Of a DNA stretch of 64,000 nucleotides, positions 35,586 to 47,187 are shown piece after piece. The DNA lies in assembly GCF_016086655.4 (NCBI RefSeq), contig NC_052137.2, positions 2,480,001-2,544,000 of the forward strand, given 5' to 3'. The position numbers and the translations under genes are program-made. The notes beneath the pieces are model-generated. The model did not search any database. It saw only the letters and a list, made by a program, of their open reading frames with translations, and was not told the origin of the DNA. The stretch comes from Lepeophtheirus salmonis (lineage: Eukaryota > Arthropoda > Copepoda > Siphonostomatoida > Caligidae). Position 1 is the first letter of the stretch. Every line of letters begins with the position of its first letter.

Positions 35586-36199
35586 CACAAACATTACACA
35601 TAAAGTATATAAAACTTTTAAAAAAAAGAGGAAATTAAGTTAAAAACAAATTTAAATTGACATTTTTTAAGTCCTTTTTAAAGGGTATAACATCATTTCA
35701 TTGTCTCAACTCCAAACGAAAGTAACGTCTTGTTTTTACTAATATAATGTTCATAGACACTGCTAGACTAATATATTTTTGTTGTTATTTTACAAGTACA
35801 ATATATATATATATATTTTCGAATTGAGTCGTGTGATACATATCTCCTTTATTGTTCTTAGACTCCTTCTAACTTTTGGTTCCCCTCTTTTCATGTTTCT
35901 TGGATATTTCATTGTTTTTCTATTAGATATTGTACATTCTAGTTTTCTCACAATCCCCATTCATTTTCTTTAATGGATATACAACAGAGAATGTATATAC
36001 ATACATACATGAGGCAGGAAGGAAGGAAGTTCATTGACTACAGCAAAGGAATGATAGGGAGATGAAATAAATTGATGGGGTGCCCTCCTTTCCCTGTCCT
36101 GAATCCCAATGGTCTGGAAAATTGATGTCTCCGGGTCAATAACTACGAATCAATGCAATTTTATTTATTAAAGTGACATGGTAGAATATCATTATAATG
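35586..36199. other. No gene recognised
   Basis: AT-rich spacer with an (AT) run near 35803-35816 and GAAGGAAGGAAG at 36018-36029. Confidence 0.45.
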
Positions 36200-36201
36200 T
36201 A

Positions 36202-36951
36202 CACTGGCAAGAAAAAGTTTGGGGAAAATAGAATTTCACTCATTTTTCTAACTACCTATGACTTTATCCTAAGGTAACACAGTAATTAGACTATCAAAAT
36301 GAAGAAAAATTAACGTTCAATATGCATATGAAGATTTATTTGTACAAAATCAAAGTATTTTTATTTAAACTTTGGATGTATCAAAAAATTCTCTCTTTGG
36401 CCCTAAAACTACTTGACAGTCTTTTGCCATTCTTGTTATTAGTTTTTCAAGAAAGACAGGTGTGATATTATTCCAATCATTCTTCAAAATGTTCCCCTTC
36501 CTTGTGGAAACTTTTTCCAGAACTTTTCTGTCTAGGTGTTCCCACAATAGCTCTATTGGATTCAAATAAGGAGATTGAGCTGGGGCATTGCCTAATGTAT
36601 AAGATGTGAGAGGCTTCTTTCTTTTCCAAGAAGTTTTTGCAGAGCTGAAAAACAGACGTCTTTCCAATAAATCTCTATCCAGAAGGAATGGTCTGCGTCT
36701 TTAGGATAAAATGATAACCCTTCTGAAGGAATTAAATACCATTCTCTCATACTTGCCACATAGAAACATTACTAATGAATTTAAGCCTGTCCAAAACAGC
36801 TGGGTTTTGGCGAACAAATAATTGAAAAATATTTTATGTTTTTTTTTTCGCAATAATTTTATCGGGTTAAAGTAAAAAATATAAATAAAGTCATAAACAT
36901 TGATGAAAATGACGAAAAAGTATTTTTTTTCTAAACTTTTTCTTGCCAGTG
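36202..36951 (-). mobile_element. Tc1-type (DD34E) element, N-terminally deleted
   Basis: Inverted ends CACTGGCAAGAAAAAGTTTG (36202 on) and its inverted partner (AAACTTTTTCTTGCCAGTG, ending 36951), both beside TA. On the minus strand the C-terminal third of a Tc1 transposase is readable: LCKNFLEKKEASHIL, a frameshift, then APAQSPYLNPIELLWEHLD and NNITPVFLEKLITRM, ending in CQVVLGPKREFF and a stop near 36365. NPIE carries the third catalytic residue (Glu) of the DD34E triad. The Asp expected in QSPDLNP is changed to Tyr. The N-terminal DNA-binding domains and both catalytic Asp are missing. Confidence 0.8.
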
Positions 36952-36953
36952 TA

Positions 36954-37250
36954 TATAGATTCCATTGAGGGATATAGTCGAATTTATAAAACATATGTAC
37001 TCATCTAATTAAATTAGGTAAAACGATGGAATAGCAAAATTCGTTGACCTGGTTTTTTTTTTAAATAAAAGTGTTTTTGTTTAATTTCAATCCAGCAAAA
37101 ATAATTTTATACATCATTACAAAAAAATTTAAAATTCAAAGACTCCTAGGTAAAGATTAATAAGAAAAAATCAAATGTTAGAACTTTGATTTAACAAAGA
37201 AAGCGAGTGTGTGTAAAATAAATAATATATAATTAATCAGGCAATAAAAA
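36954..37250. other. No gene recognised
   Basis: AT-rich spacer between the Tc1 element and the next 273-bp family repeat copy. Confidence 0.45.
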
Positions 37251-37510
37251 AGGACATGCAAAGTTTGATTTGTTGGAGAGTTATATTTGTAAGTACTTGT
37301 TGGACTCCGAGTAGAATTGGGGATCGACGTCGAACTAATTATAGAAAAAATCCTTGCTTATTATCTTCTTTTTTTCCTCTCTCGACACATCTGATTATAG
37401 CTGATGTAATGAAACGTTATGAGCATTATTTTTTTTCTCCTCCAAAAAATTATTCAAATTGTCAGGGTTACCATGTTGATTTGATTTTTTTTAAATATCC
37501 CCATTGTACA
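37251..37510 (+). repeat. Copy of the 273-bp repeat family
   Basis: Landmarks in order: GGAGAGTTATATTTGTAAGT, ACTTGTTGGACTCCGAGTAG, GGGGATCGACGTCGAACTAA, TTTTTTTCCTCTCTCGACAC, ATGTAATGAAACGTTATGAG, AAAAATTATTCAAATTGTCA and GGGTTACCATGTTGATTTGA. Plus strand. Confidence 0.6.
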
Positions 37511-40500
37511 CAGGATTTTCATCGCATACAGCTTTATGTAATTTTCAAATGTTTTTACTGAGGAAGGCGTGGGACTGATTCTGCTCTATTTATGTTGATG
37601 GATTGATAGTAGGAAATGCTCGTATTTTTAAGTAATCCAACTTCCTATTTTCATCCACTCTCGGATCCGTCATCCACTTATTGCATTCTTTGTTTCGATA
37701 GACATCAAAACGTACTTTTTTAGACCACATGATACGAGACTAACGTTAACCCTTGCAGCATAAAAGATCCCCTGCAATTCGAATATGGCTAACTCCACGT
37801 ATCTTGTGGATGTAGAAATGAACCAATCAGTATCGGTCTTGGACTTATTTGTGAACAATGAGGATGTTGCCATTCTATAATAACGAATCCATTTTTATTG
37901 GGAGTCTGTCAAATGGTTTTTCAGAACAATTCTTGGGTTCATAGACTCGATACTGTTATTTATATTTAATCTTCTTTTTCTTTGCTTCACTATAAGTGAT
38001 GGGTTCTCAACATTGGAGCAATAAATCAGGGAGAGTTTTGATTTGGTAATTTGAAAGAACTTCTAGATGCATGAAGAATGGCGCTGTCAATTTGTGGAAG
38101 TAAAAAACCCTCCTTATCGTTATTGAACTTTTTTTTAAACCATCTGTTAGTTAACTGGGATATTATACACTCCAAGCTTGATAAAATTATTTTTATTCCT
38201 GTCAGTCTATAGTTTATCACCAAATAATTTTCGCTATGTTCCTAAAACATTAAACTGATTATATACAATTCTTTATTAATCTTGTTGATGCCTTGTTTAA
38301 GAATTATTCGTATATTTATCCTTTTTTCCAATGTGACAACTGAGGCCATAGATAAAAAAGGACAAAGTTTTTATTGAATTGTGATGGTGTTAGATATTGT
38401 CGGGGTAATTATACTGTAATATATATTTTTTTAATTATCTTTCTTTTTTCCATGATTTTTGCGGGCATACAACAGTACATGTTATCTTATTTAACACTAC
38501 CTTATTCAAGCAATCTATACTTATGTATCACTAAGGCAAATAACAGTAGCTACAAAAATGTAGTATTATTGTTATTATTTTATAAACTACATGCAACCAT
38601 ATTAAACTAATTTGATTCCTAGAATTCGCATCAAGTAACAAATATTTTATAAAAATAAAAAGTTAATGTTCTTACGCTAAGAATAATAAATTATACTCTT
38701 GCTCAATATTTTATCAATATTTTTTATTCTTACAAGTATTTTTAGCATTTTGATTGATATTAACGAGTGCGACATGAATAAAATAGTTAAAAATAATAAT
38801 ACAAAGTTTAAATGACGTAGTTAGTATTATCGTTTATTATATGATTAAATACGTCAATATTTTTGGGGGTTCTTTCTTATCCAATTCGCTAACCGCGTTA
38901 TAAAAGATGTTCACTTAGGGATAGTTAAAAAAAAGTTTTGAGTTTGGTTTCTGTATATTTATAATTTATCTTTCATTTTAGACTGCACATTCCAATCATG
39001 GGCAGTAGGTTAAAAGAGGAAAAATGGAAAACGGTTCACATTTAAAACAAAAAAAACACACACAATAACAATGAAAAGTTGCGTGATTACGTTATTAATT
39101 AATATCCGACGAAATTGTATAAAAGTCCTCCTCTCCCTATTTATAAATTAGTTCCATTGTTTTAATACAATTAACCATGTAGCGAAGTAAAAACCATGTG
39201 ATAAATATCGGAAATATTTGAATACACTATTAATATTACTCTATACTTAACTATGTAACCTCTATGAATTCACCCTTTAAATTGAAAAAGAAAAATATAT
39301 ATTGTGTTTTTATTAACCTGTACATACTTTCTATGTCTTAGTTCAAAACAATAAAATACTTCTTGTGTCAGTAGAACCTACCAAGATTAAAATAATTGTT
39401 AATTTCCCTGGGGTATCTGTAGGAAACAGGCTAGAGCCCCCAACCCCCCAATTGAGAGAAATTTTTGTCATAACCTTACAAAAATTATTACTTTCTCTAA
39501 GGGCAAAACAGGTAAAAAAAAAAGATTTAAAGTTTTATTTTCCTAAAAATAGTTTACATGTTTGGTTTTTAAATTGAATTCCATCCATTCAAATAAAGTA
39601 CCTTTTCCCGTATAGATTCATTGGTTTGTGCAACCCCATATGGGCACAATGATAGGCTAAAACATCCATTTACCATGGTTACCTATCGATACAGTTAATT
39701 GAAAATAAGGAAGGTGAGAAAACTGAAATGGAATTGGCCGATGAAGAATAACTCAGAGGAAGTAAGGAACTGCAGACTTTTTCAATTCTGATTGAGTATA
39801 TACTCCCTTGCAGAATAACCCAAGAAACTTACGACTTCGATGGTCTCACATAGTAATCTGATAGGTATCTTGCAGCCATTACTATTCAAGAGATACGACG
39901 GTCTTGTAACCGGGCACAGAATAATTAAAAATTGAGATACAAGACCCTAACTGTTTTTTGGGTACTCGAATTTTTACCGATCTTAAAGAAGATCCAAAAA
40001 AATCATCCTGATCTTAAAATAATTATGATATACTTCATAAATATAGGACATGTCTTTGATACGGATCTGAAATACTTGGGTATAGCAATAGTGTATTTGT
40101 ATTATTGAAGAGAGGGATACGAACAGACTTTGGGAATTCGAAGTTTTACTGACTTCGAAAAAAAAAATATTATAGTTTGATAATTAATCCTATTTAAAAA
40201 TGTATATATGTTACCTATATCAAACGTAGCATTTCTATTTATCTTGAATTATTTATTGAAACAACATCTACATTTTTCATTGCATGGTTATTCCCAATTT
40301 TATTATAACAATAATTGTTATACTAATTATGTTCTTACAGTAATAAGATTGAGTTGGTCATTGTTTTGGTATCCGTAACCAGAAGAAATGTAATTTTAAT
40401 CTGGATTCTATTCTGTTTAGGGCCAAACTTCACATAAAATACTCATAAAATTCGTCTAATTTTGAGCCAAAATTTACTCGCATATTCACAAAAAAAAAAA

Positions 40501-41050
40501 AGAAAATCGGTCCTATCTTTATACCATCCCTCTTATTTATTTTAAGAAAAGAAGACACCAATATAAAAAGTGAAAAAAATAGTTCAGCAACTAATCTTCT
40601 ACTGCACTGTGGGCATCTACAGATCCAGCCGTGGAACAATACTTCCTTATATTTCGATCAAACAGACGAAACTGTTAATACAGCGGCTATACGGGCAATA
40701 ACATTTGTAGTGAAATCTACAACGCGAGATCTTAATGTAGGGGGTAAGTTTCATGTAGGCAAGAAATTGTTGTCAAGGTACCTTTTGCAATTTTGTTTTA
40801 TAAGCCAAATAACTTTTAGGCCTATTAATGGCCCAGCTAAGTGTAACACAAACTTAAAAGGTGTCAATTGTATGTATTAAATAATATAATCTGAAATGAA
40901 AAGGATATAAAAACCTAAATGTTCAGGTCACCAAAGGACGACGCTTTTTAAGATTCCAGTTTAATGTGTGAGCTGTGTAAAGAAAAAAACTCTGAAAAAA
41001 AATTTATTAAAGTGAATTATTTCTCATAGAAAATTGGAGTAAAATAGATA
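37511..41050. other. Unexplained AT-rich stretch
   Basis: No gene recognised. A minus-strand stretch at about 37600-37880 has a less biased composition (for example SRIMWSKKVRFDVYRNKECN). It might be an old transposase piece but shows no decisive motif. Around 39580-39950 the sequence is also less AT-rich without an open frame. Confidence 0.4.
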
Positions 41051-41935
41051 TACAGAGAGCCGGGATCAAATTGTCGCCTACTTTAAACCTTGATAACTTG
41101 AAGACGACCTTATGAAATAAAAAACCGGTTACCAAATAGGAAAGGTATTCTCATCAGCTGACGATACGTAGTTCAGTTAGCATCATATGAGGAGATTAAG
41201 AGCTATAAGTGGAACGAGGAGCTTTCGAGGTCCGCCGTAGTTATGGCATTGGTTAATAATGTAGGTGAAATCTCCAATTCAACGATTGCTTCAACCTTAG
41301 GAGTGAAGTAACGGACTGTTCAGCGTATCCGTAAGAAGCTACAGGACACCTGGGATGTTGATGCCACCATAAAAAGGGCACCCAAGGAGGAGGGCGCCGA
41401 CAGGAAGGTCAGGGACACCGACTTTGTCGACAAGGTGAAGAAGATTGTTGAGGATGACCCTACCAGGTCCATGAATGCAGGAGACAGACCGTGGGTGTGG
41501 CAACAGGACTCAGCACCCTGCCATGTGTCCAAAATCTCCATGCAGTGGTTAACCAAGAACTGTTATGACGTCGTAACAAAGGATTTGTGGCCTCCTAACT
41601 CTCCCGACCTTAATCCTTTGGACTATTTTGTCTGGGGCTATGTCGAGAGACATACCAACAGACATATCCATAGCACTAAGGCCAGCCTGATGGACTCCAT
41701 TAAGGAGGTATTCGGCAACATGGACAATGAGGTGGTCAGAAGAGCCTGCAGCCGGTTCAGAGGCCGTATTGAGGCCGTTATTGATGCCAACGGTGATTAT
41801 ATCGAATGAATAGCTACTCTATACCTATATGCTCGTCATAGTTTTGATTTTCAATAAAAAAGTTAAGAAATGTATATTTTGTGTTGTTTTTTGTAGAAAA
41901 ATATTTTGGCGACAATTTGATCCCCGCTCCCTTCA
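41051..41935 (+). mobile_element. Mariner/Tc1 DD37D element, internally deleted
   Basis: About 28-bp terminal inverted repeats (inner core GGGATCAAATTGTCGCC) with TA on both sides (41049-41050, 41936-41937). The plus strand encodes a fused remnant. From 41183 the N-terminal DNA-binding region reads SYEEIKSYKWNEELSRSAVV, STIASTLGV, one stop at 41309, RTVQRIRKKLQDT and KIVEDDPTRSM. At about 41476 it jumps directly to AGDRPWVWQQDSAPCHVSK and ends DLWPPNSPDLNPLDYFVWGY, then IEAVIDANGDYIE and a stop at 41807-41809. Asp of QQD and Asp of PLD are 37 residues apart (DD37D, as in maT-type elements). The join removes the first catalytic Asp and over 100 residues. The coding part is less AT-rich than the surroundings and keeps a clean frame after the join, suggesting a rather young copy. 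Confidence 0.85.
41436..41809 (+). pseudogene. C-terminal part of DD37D transposase (open frame)
   Basis: The longest clean frame in the window that belongs to a recognisable protein, about 124 codons. It carries the second and third catalytic Asp (QQDSAPCH; PDLNPLDYFVWG) and the family C-terminal end. It lacks the first catalytic Asp, so it cannot act as a nuclease. It lies within the 885-bp element described for 41051-41935. Confidence 0.75.
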
Positions 41936-41937
41936 TA

Positions 41938-42985
41938 ATATAGAATTCAGTGGCAGGGAGGTTTTTCATAAATTAAGGGTTTTTGGTAAATTGACTTCTT
42001 CGGGTGGTGTATGATCATAGGGATTTCAATGAGTTACACATCAAAGAGGAGAGTCTGTGGGTCTATGTCTTGGTGGGTGGGCCCAGTAAAAAGTGAAAGG
42101 GGGTATGGAGGTTAGTAAAATAGTGCAAATACAAGGTTTTTTCAAGGTTTCAAAAATGGGCTAGTATGTGTTGCAGCGGACCCATAATAATAAATGGTAA
42201 TTCCTGCTATGACTCTAAGCACTGAATTTATGTAGATTCATTAGTTCATATGAATAAAATCCCTTATTTTTCTGATCTTAAAGCCTTTGTATTCCCTTTG
42301 TTCCAAAGTTATTCATGTATGTATTGCTTGCTTACATATATAGTAGACATCTAATAATACATTTGTTTATAATAACAGAATGTACAGAGTTGGATTATCC
42401 CTTCATCCCTTCTTCGTGTTCAGTCTCCTACTTCTTCTCAAGAGATTGAGAAAATACAAGAAGGGAGAACAGATAAGAAAGTGGAGGGGGGATGGAATAA
42501 ATAACGTAAAATCAAATTGTGTTAGACACACACCCACACATATCAGCTAATATAGAAGGATACATATATATACACATTGATCATTAACAAAAAAGGGATG
42601 ATGAGATGGAAAAAAACGAACTGTGTAAATGTACTCATCAACAAGAGCAGAATTGCTTCAATTTACCTCACAAAAAGGGTTTTTATCTTATCATATAATA
42701 ATTTTCTACAAACATATATATATATATAGAGAGAGAGAGAGATTTGTTGAAAGTATGACTATACTTGTGAAAGGTTTTTTCTAGGTGGCAACCTTAACAA
42801 TATTTAATATATATTTTCTGATAGTATTATCATTATTATTTAATTCAAAATGGAGGGAAACTATAAGTATACAGTGTGCGAGCTGCTCATAGTTAATATA
42901 CAGTGTTAGTTGGGGCGTTATAGAACATTTCTTAGAAAGCGAGAGGGCCTTTTCTAGATGGTAATATAATATAATTTTTTTAATT
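41938..42985. other. No gene recognised; microsatellite present
   Basis: It holds a compound microsatellite, (TA)n followed by (GA)n, at about 42712-42742. From about 42760 the sequence resembles the left, AT-rich part of the 273-bp family. Confidence 0.5.
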
Positions 42986-43612
42986 TCCAAATCTGTAGTC
43001 ATAATTATTGAATTCTTAAAGACAGAACATCTAAGTATAAAGTAAAAACTATTGCTTGGTCTCGTAAAACATGAAGATGAACAATGAGGGTTTGCTTTGG
43101 AGTTATAAATATAGGCCCATGTTGGACGACTCGGAGTAAAATTGAGGATCTATATCGGAGTATTGTAGTCTATATTTCCTTGCTCTTTACGGAGTTGAAT
43201 TTGTGTTTATTTATTTCCTCTAATTCTATTCGATAATCTAAACAGGATTTTTTAAATTTCCATGGCTGTTATTACTATTATTTAATTTTCGAGGATAGAA
43301 CATCTAAGTAATAAGTAAAAAATAGTGATTTAGCTCATGAAAGACGAAAAATAACAATAATGGTTCAATCAGGAGTTATAAATATAAGTTTTTGTTGGAC
43401 TGGGAGTAGACTTGAGGATCAACATCGGAGTATTCCAGTCTATATTGCCTTGCTAAATACAAAGTGGGATTTGTGTGTATTTCCTTACGATAGATTTAAT
43501 AAAACGCCAAGAGAGCTAAGCTGCTCTCCCTCCCCCCTAACATTTTCAACTTGTCAGGATTACCACGTTAATTTTCTGGGTTTTTATATTATAACATACA
43601 AATAGGTCATAT
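42986..43612 (+). repeat. Tandem copies of the 273-bp repeat family
   Basis: Two adjacent units. AGAACATCTAAGTATAAAGT at 43024 returns as AGAACATCTAAGTAATAAGT at 43297, so the period is 273 bp. Each unit then has GGAGTTATAAATATA, GTTGGAC...GGAGTA, GAGGATC...ATCGGAGTATT and TATATT. The second continues to GAGAGCTAAGCTGCTCTCCC and TTGTCAGGATTACCACGTTA. The array is interrupted at 43612 by a DD37D element and resumes at 44889. Confidence 0.7.
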
Positions 43613-43613
43613 A

Positions 43614-44886
43614 CAGGGTGTCCACGATAAATTAGAACTATCTTAAAATTCAACCTGCTTGATAAAAATGGAATTCGGAGTGTATTTGTTAATATGAAAA
43701 AGTTAGACATGATATTAAACAATAAATTTATTCAACTTGTCCTCCCTCAGCAGCCACCATCTTCTCCATCCTGCCCCTAAAGGATTTGCATACCCTGATG
43801 ACTTCCGTGGCATCGACAGCATTCCACTCCCTCGTAATAGAGCCCTTCAGGGTCGCGATGCTCTTGTGGCTGACCTTGCACACCTCCCTCTCCAACTTCC
43901 CTACCAGTTGTAATCACACGGATTGAGGTCGGGTGAGTTGGAGGGCCAGGTGTTGCGATCTCAGAAAGTGATGTCGTGGGAGTTGAAGAGGTTAGTGGTC
44001 ATTATGGCGATGTGTGCGGGCGCTGAGTCTTGTTGGAATATGAACTCCCTCCCAGCGGCCGTATCCTTCATCCAGGGGATGACAAACTCCTCCATGACTT
44101 CGCAGTACCTTATCGTGTTAACCCTTTCCTTGGGATTGAAGAAGAAAGGAGGCATCCCCTCACCGGTGCTGCAGATGACACCCAGGGTCATCACGGAGGC
44201 CGGGAACTTTGTGGTGAAGACTGCAGGGATCCCTTCTCTCTTCTTGGCAAACCACCTGTCATTCTGGACGTTGTAGCATCTGTTGACAGTCCAGTTCTTC
44301 TCGTCGGAGAAGAAGATGATTCTTCCTCCATGGCTCTTCAGGTCATTGAGGAGACGCTTACACTTTGGTGAGCCTGGTGGCCTTCATGGATGCCGTGAGG
44401 ATGTGTTGTTTGGTCATTCGGTATGAAATGTACCCGATGCCCTCATTTACAGCCTTGGAGACCAGCTGCTTGCTCACTCCACGGTTCTTGGCCAACCTTG
44501 ACAAGGAAGTCTCTGGCGAATCCTTGATGGACTTCCGAAGGCTTCAAGGAAGTGGGGAGTGCAGATTCAGTCACTTCTCATGTTGTGGGCCTTGCGGCTG
44601 ACCTTTCCCTCAACCTCCCAGGCATTGAAGACCTGGAAGACCGTGGTCTTGGGGTAGTTAAGAAGCTTGTAGATAGCAGAGGGATTGTGTCCTGCGCAAG
44701 TCAATTCGAGGATGGCGTCTCTCCTTGCTTGTTCTATGATGATTATTGTTTGTTGTCAAAACAATTGTGGTGGAAGTTATAGTGTATTGTTCACGCAACC
44801 TTTTATATTTTTGAATTAACCCCGAATATCCACATTATGGATCTGGATGAAGTTTAAAGTAGTTCCAATTTATCGTGGACACCCTG
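43614..44886 (-). mobile_element. Mariner/Tc1 DD37D element, near full length but mutated
   Basis: 1,273 bp with inverted ends CAGGGTGTCCACGATAAATT...AGAACTA and the inverted partner ending CGTGGACACCCTG, and TA on both sides (43612-43613, 44887-44888). The minus strand encodes the whole transposase in several frames. It starts IIEQARRDAILELTCAGHNP, then SAIYKLLNYPKTTVFQVFNA (DNA-binding). Then VSKQLVSKAVNEGIGY, RIIFFSDEKNWTVN (first catalytic Asp), and FQQDSAPAHIAIMTTNLFNS (second Asp). One Trp-to-stop change (TGA) follows, then WPSNSPDLNPCDYNW (third Asp, 37 residues on) and a C-terminal RVCKSFRGRMEKMVAAEG. At least four stops or frameshifts inactivate it. Overlapping plus-strand frames of 76-117 codons are shadows. 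Confidence 0.88.
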
Positions 44887-44888
44887 TA

Positions 44889-45130
44889 TTATGCATCAAT
44901 GTTTATAAGTATATTAGTTCTTGCTGGAATCGGAATAAAATTGAGAATTAACATCAAGGCAATTCCTGCCTATATTTTCACAAGATACAGAGTGAGATTT
45001 GTTTTTATTTCCTTTATCATATGACTGCTCACATCTATTCTAATAAAACTTCATAACAGTTAAGCTCTCCTCTCCATAACATTATTTGAAATGTCAGTTT
45101 CATTTATTTTTACATACCGGATGGTCATAT
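44889..45130 (+). repeat. 273-bp family copy, right of the DD37D insertion
   Basis: GTTTATAAGTATATTAGTTC, GGAATAAAATTGAGAATTAA, ATACAGAGTGAGATTTGTTT, TCTAATAAAACTTCATAACA, TTAAGCTCTCCTCTCC and GAAATGTCAG keep the family order. It continues the array broken by the element at 43614-44886. Confidence 0.6.
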
Positions 45131-45918
45131 TTTATGGAGCTCTAGACAACATATCTAGATTTGTATGACTACCGCTATATAAAAAGAAAATAAGCAGAAA
45201 ATTTACATAGTTAACATGACAATTTAAAAAATATTTTGTATGTGAGCAACTTAGCTGTCCTGACGGTTATATTTGGATATTCAACATCAACGATATCTAC
45301 AAAATTTGAAAATATTGTTCAAGTTACCAACTACAAAAAGTATTCCACTCTTATTTTTAGGTCATATTTTATGGAACTCAAATTATATATTTAATGTGCA
45401 AGAGACTCTTGAGACTCAAATATTATTTAATTATATTGTGAATAACATATTTAATAATTTATAAATGAATGGGCTACTCGTAAATGTGATGGATCGAATA
45501 TTCTCATTAATAAACTATAAACAAACATCCACGATTCCAATTGTTGATTAAATATTACAATTCCATCATCAGTTTTTTTTATTATTATATACATCACTCA
45601 AGTGAATATTCTGCTAATTAGAAATGTTTGTATTCACATTTCATACTGCAAATTACCAAATGGTGATGTTTGAATTATGAGTGTATATCCACAAAACTTC
45701 AAATTGGCATTTGGTTTCTTTTCAAATTGCTTTAAATAAAAAATTCACATTATATAATCTATAAATAACAGTTAATCTTTTTTAGTAATTCTACCTACAA
45801 TCAAGGATTACAATATAAAGAAAAGGACTGGATAAATGCCCATTTTAATTGGAAGTTATATTGTCCCATTTAGAACTTAGAAAAACTTACTAACATTTTG
45901 GTGCGATGCAAAAAGTTT
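45131..45918. other. No gene recognised
   Basis: AT-rich. A phrase GGTCATATTTTATGGAGCTC at 45124 returns as GGTCATATTTTATGGAACTC near 45359, a small local duplication. Confidence 0.4.
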
Positions 45919-45988
45919 GACAACTTGGCGTAACAGGTGTGTGTCCAAATCCAGATCAGAAGGATGGGTGTTCAAATAAAGAGGTGTA
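45919..45988 (+). pseudogene. tRNA-Trp pseudogene, strongly decayed
   Basis: About 70 nt aligning with tRNA-Trp. The best preserved part is ATCCAGATCAGAAGGATGGG and then TGTTCAAAT (anticodon arm to T loop). The anticodon CCA is still readable. Acceptor and D arms no longer pair. Not expected to be functional. Confidence 0.68.
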
Positions 45989-46161
45989 TAAAAAATTTCT
46001 ATATCATTTTGAAACTCATTATATCAAATAGAAAAAAAAATCTCAAAAAATAATTTTCATCAACCATAAATGTGTCTTTTGTAACCAAATATCTGGATCT
46101 ATCTCATTTAGAAAACTTAATTTTTTTTTAAATATAGTTTTTATTTTTCATATCGTAAAAT

Positions 46162-46233
46162 GACTCCGTGGCGCAACGGTAGCGCGTCTGACTCCAGATC
46201 AGAAGGCTGCGTGTTCGAATCACGTCGGGGTCA
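46162..46233 (+). tRNA. tRNA-Trp: tRNA-Trp (anticodon CCA), intact
   Basis: 72 nt, identical to the five other intact copies: acceptor GACTCCG/CGGGGTC plus discriminator A, D stem GCGC/GCGC, anticodon loop CTCCAGA (CCA), T arm GCGTG-TTCGAAT-CACGT. Downstream GTTATACCC is followed by five T, a polymerase III terminator. Its flanks differ from those of the 47832 and 48222 copies. Confidence 0.96.
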
Positions 46234-46741
46234 GTTATACCCTTTTTCTTATTGATTCTAAATATTGATATTTTCTTCATCAATAATAAATTTATCGATA
46301 AGATTGAAAATCTTCAACATGGTTGACCCTCCAAATAAACATTAGTATATAATTTATCTCAAGTTTTTTGAAGCTCATTCATCAAATATAGAATCAGTTT
46401 AAAAAATATTTTGATCTATCGCACAATGCACTATGTCACAATGTGCATGTCATCAGTGATGTTTTGATGTGGTTTTTTTTGGATAAGACCATTCTTACTT
46501 TTAAACAAATGGCCCTTTTTTATATAGAAAATATACATAATTCTAGTCTCAAATCCAGTGCTGGTGTAAAATTGTCAAGTCACAAGTCAAGTAGATGAAT
46601 GCTTTCTACGAAAAATGTGTATTGACATATTGTCGTTAATAACTAAAGCTTCAGAATCAAATGAAAATGAAATTAAAAGATAAAAAAATGTTGTATGTAT
46701 GGAAACTTATTTTACACCATGTAATATAAGTCACTTTATTC

Positions 46742-46813
46742 GACTCCGTGACACAACAGTAGTTCGGTTGACTCCAGATCAGAATTCTGTGTGTTTAAAT
46801 CATATGAGGGTAA
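46742..46813 (+). pseudogene. tRNA-Trp pseudogene, full length
   Basis: 72 positions align without gaps. ACTCCAGATCAGA is kept, so anticodon CCA is still present. The D stem is lost (GCGC changed to ACAC and TTCG), the anticodon stem is mispaired (GTTGA against TCAGA), the T loop is TTTAAAT and the 3' acceptor strand reads AGGGTA. Probably not transcribed because the B-box is broken. Confidence 0.82.
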
Positions 46814-47127
46814 ATTTATTATTATATTGATTCTTACTTTTGATATCTTTATGCACATTGATAAATATTTAAATTAGATTAAATAATTTTTATCCTGGTT
46901 TACCAATCAAATATTCTTTACAATTTTTTTTAAAGGGGTTTAAAGCTCATTATTTCATTTACAAAACGGATTCATCAACTCATAATTTTTATAATGTCTG
47001 TCTACCTATTCATTGTAATCAAATTTCCGGATGAATTGAAAATGCAACATTATTCAATTAAGAGTTATAAAGAGAAAAATAAAGTTTGTACCATAGTATT
47101 TTGAGTACAACTCAAAGATTTATCCTT

Positions 47128-47187
47128 GACTCCGTGGCACAACCGTAGCGAGTCTATCTCTACGTGTTCAAATAACGTCGGAGATCA
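47128..47187 (+). pseudogene. tRNA-Trp pseudogene lacking the anticodon-arm 3' half
   Basis: 60 nt. The 5' half GACTCCGTGGCACAACCGTA is nearly intact, then about 12 nt including the anticodon and the 3' strand of its stem are deleted. It resumes with TACGTGTTCAAATAACGTCG and ends GAGATCA. It cannot decode. Confidence 0.82.

Noticed and set aside
37600..37880. Minus-strand stretch considered as a Tc1 transposase piece
   Set aside because: No catalytic or helix-turn-helix motif and no inverted ends; left as unexplained.
42712..42742. TA/GA tandem run considered as a CRISPR-like or regulatory array
   Set aside because: Simple compound microsatellite; no spaced repeats, and the organism type makes CRISPR implausible.
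43923..44782. Four overlapping plus-strand ORFs of 76-117 codons
   Set aside because: They lie opposite the DD37D transposase, whose conserved motifs are all on the minus strand.
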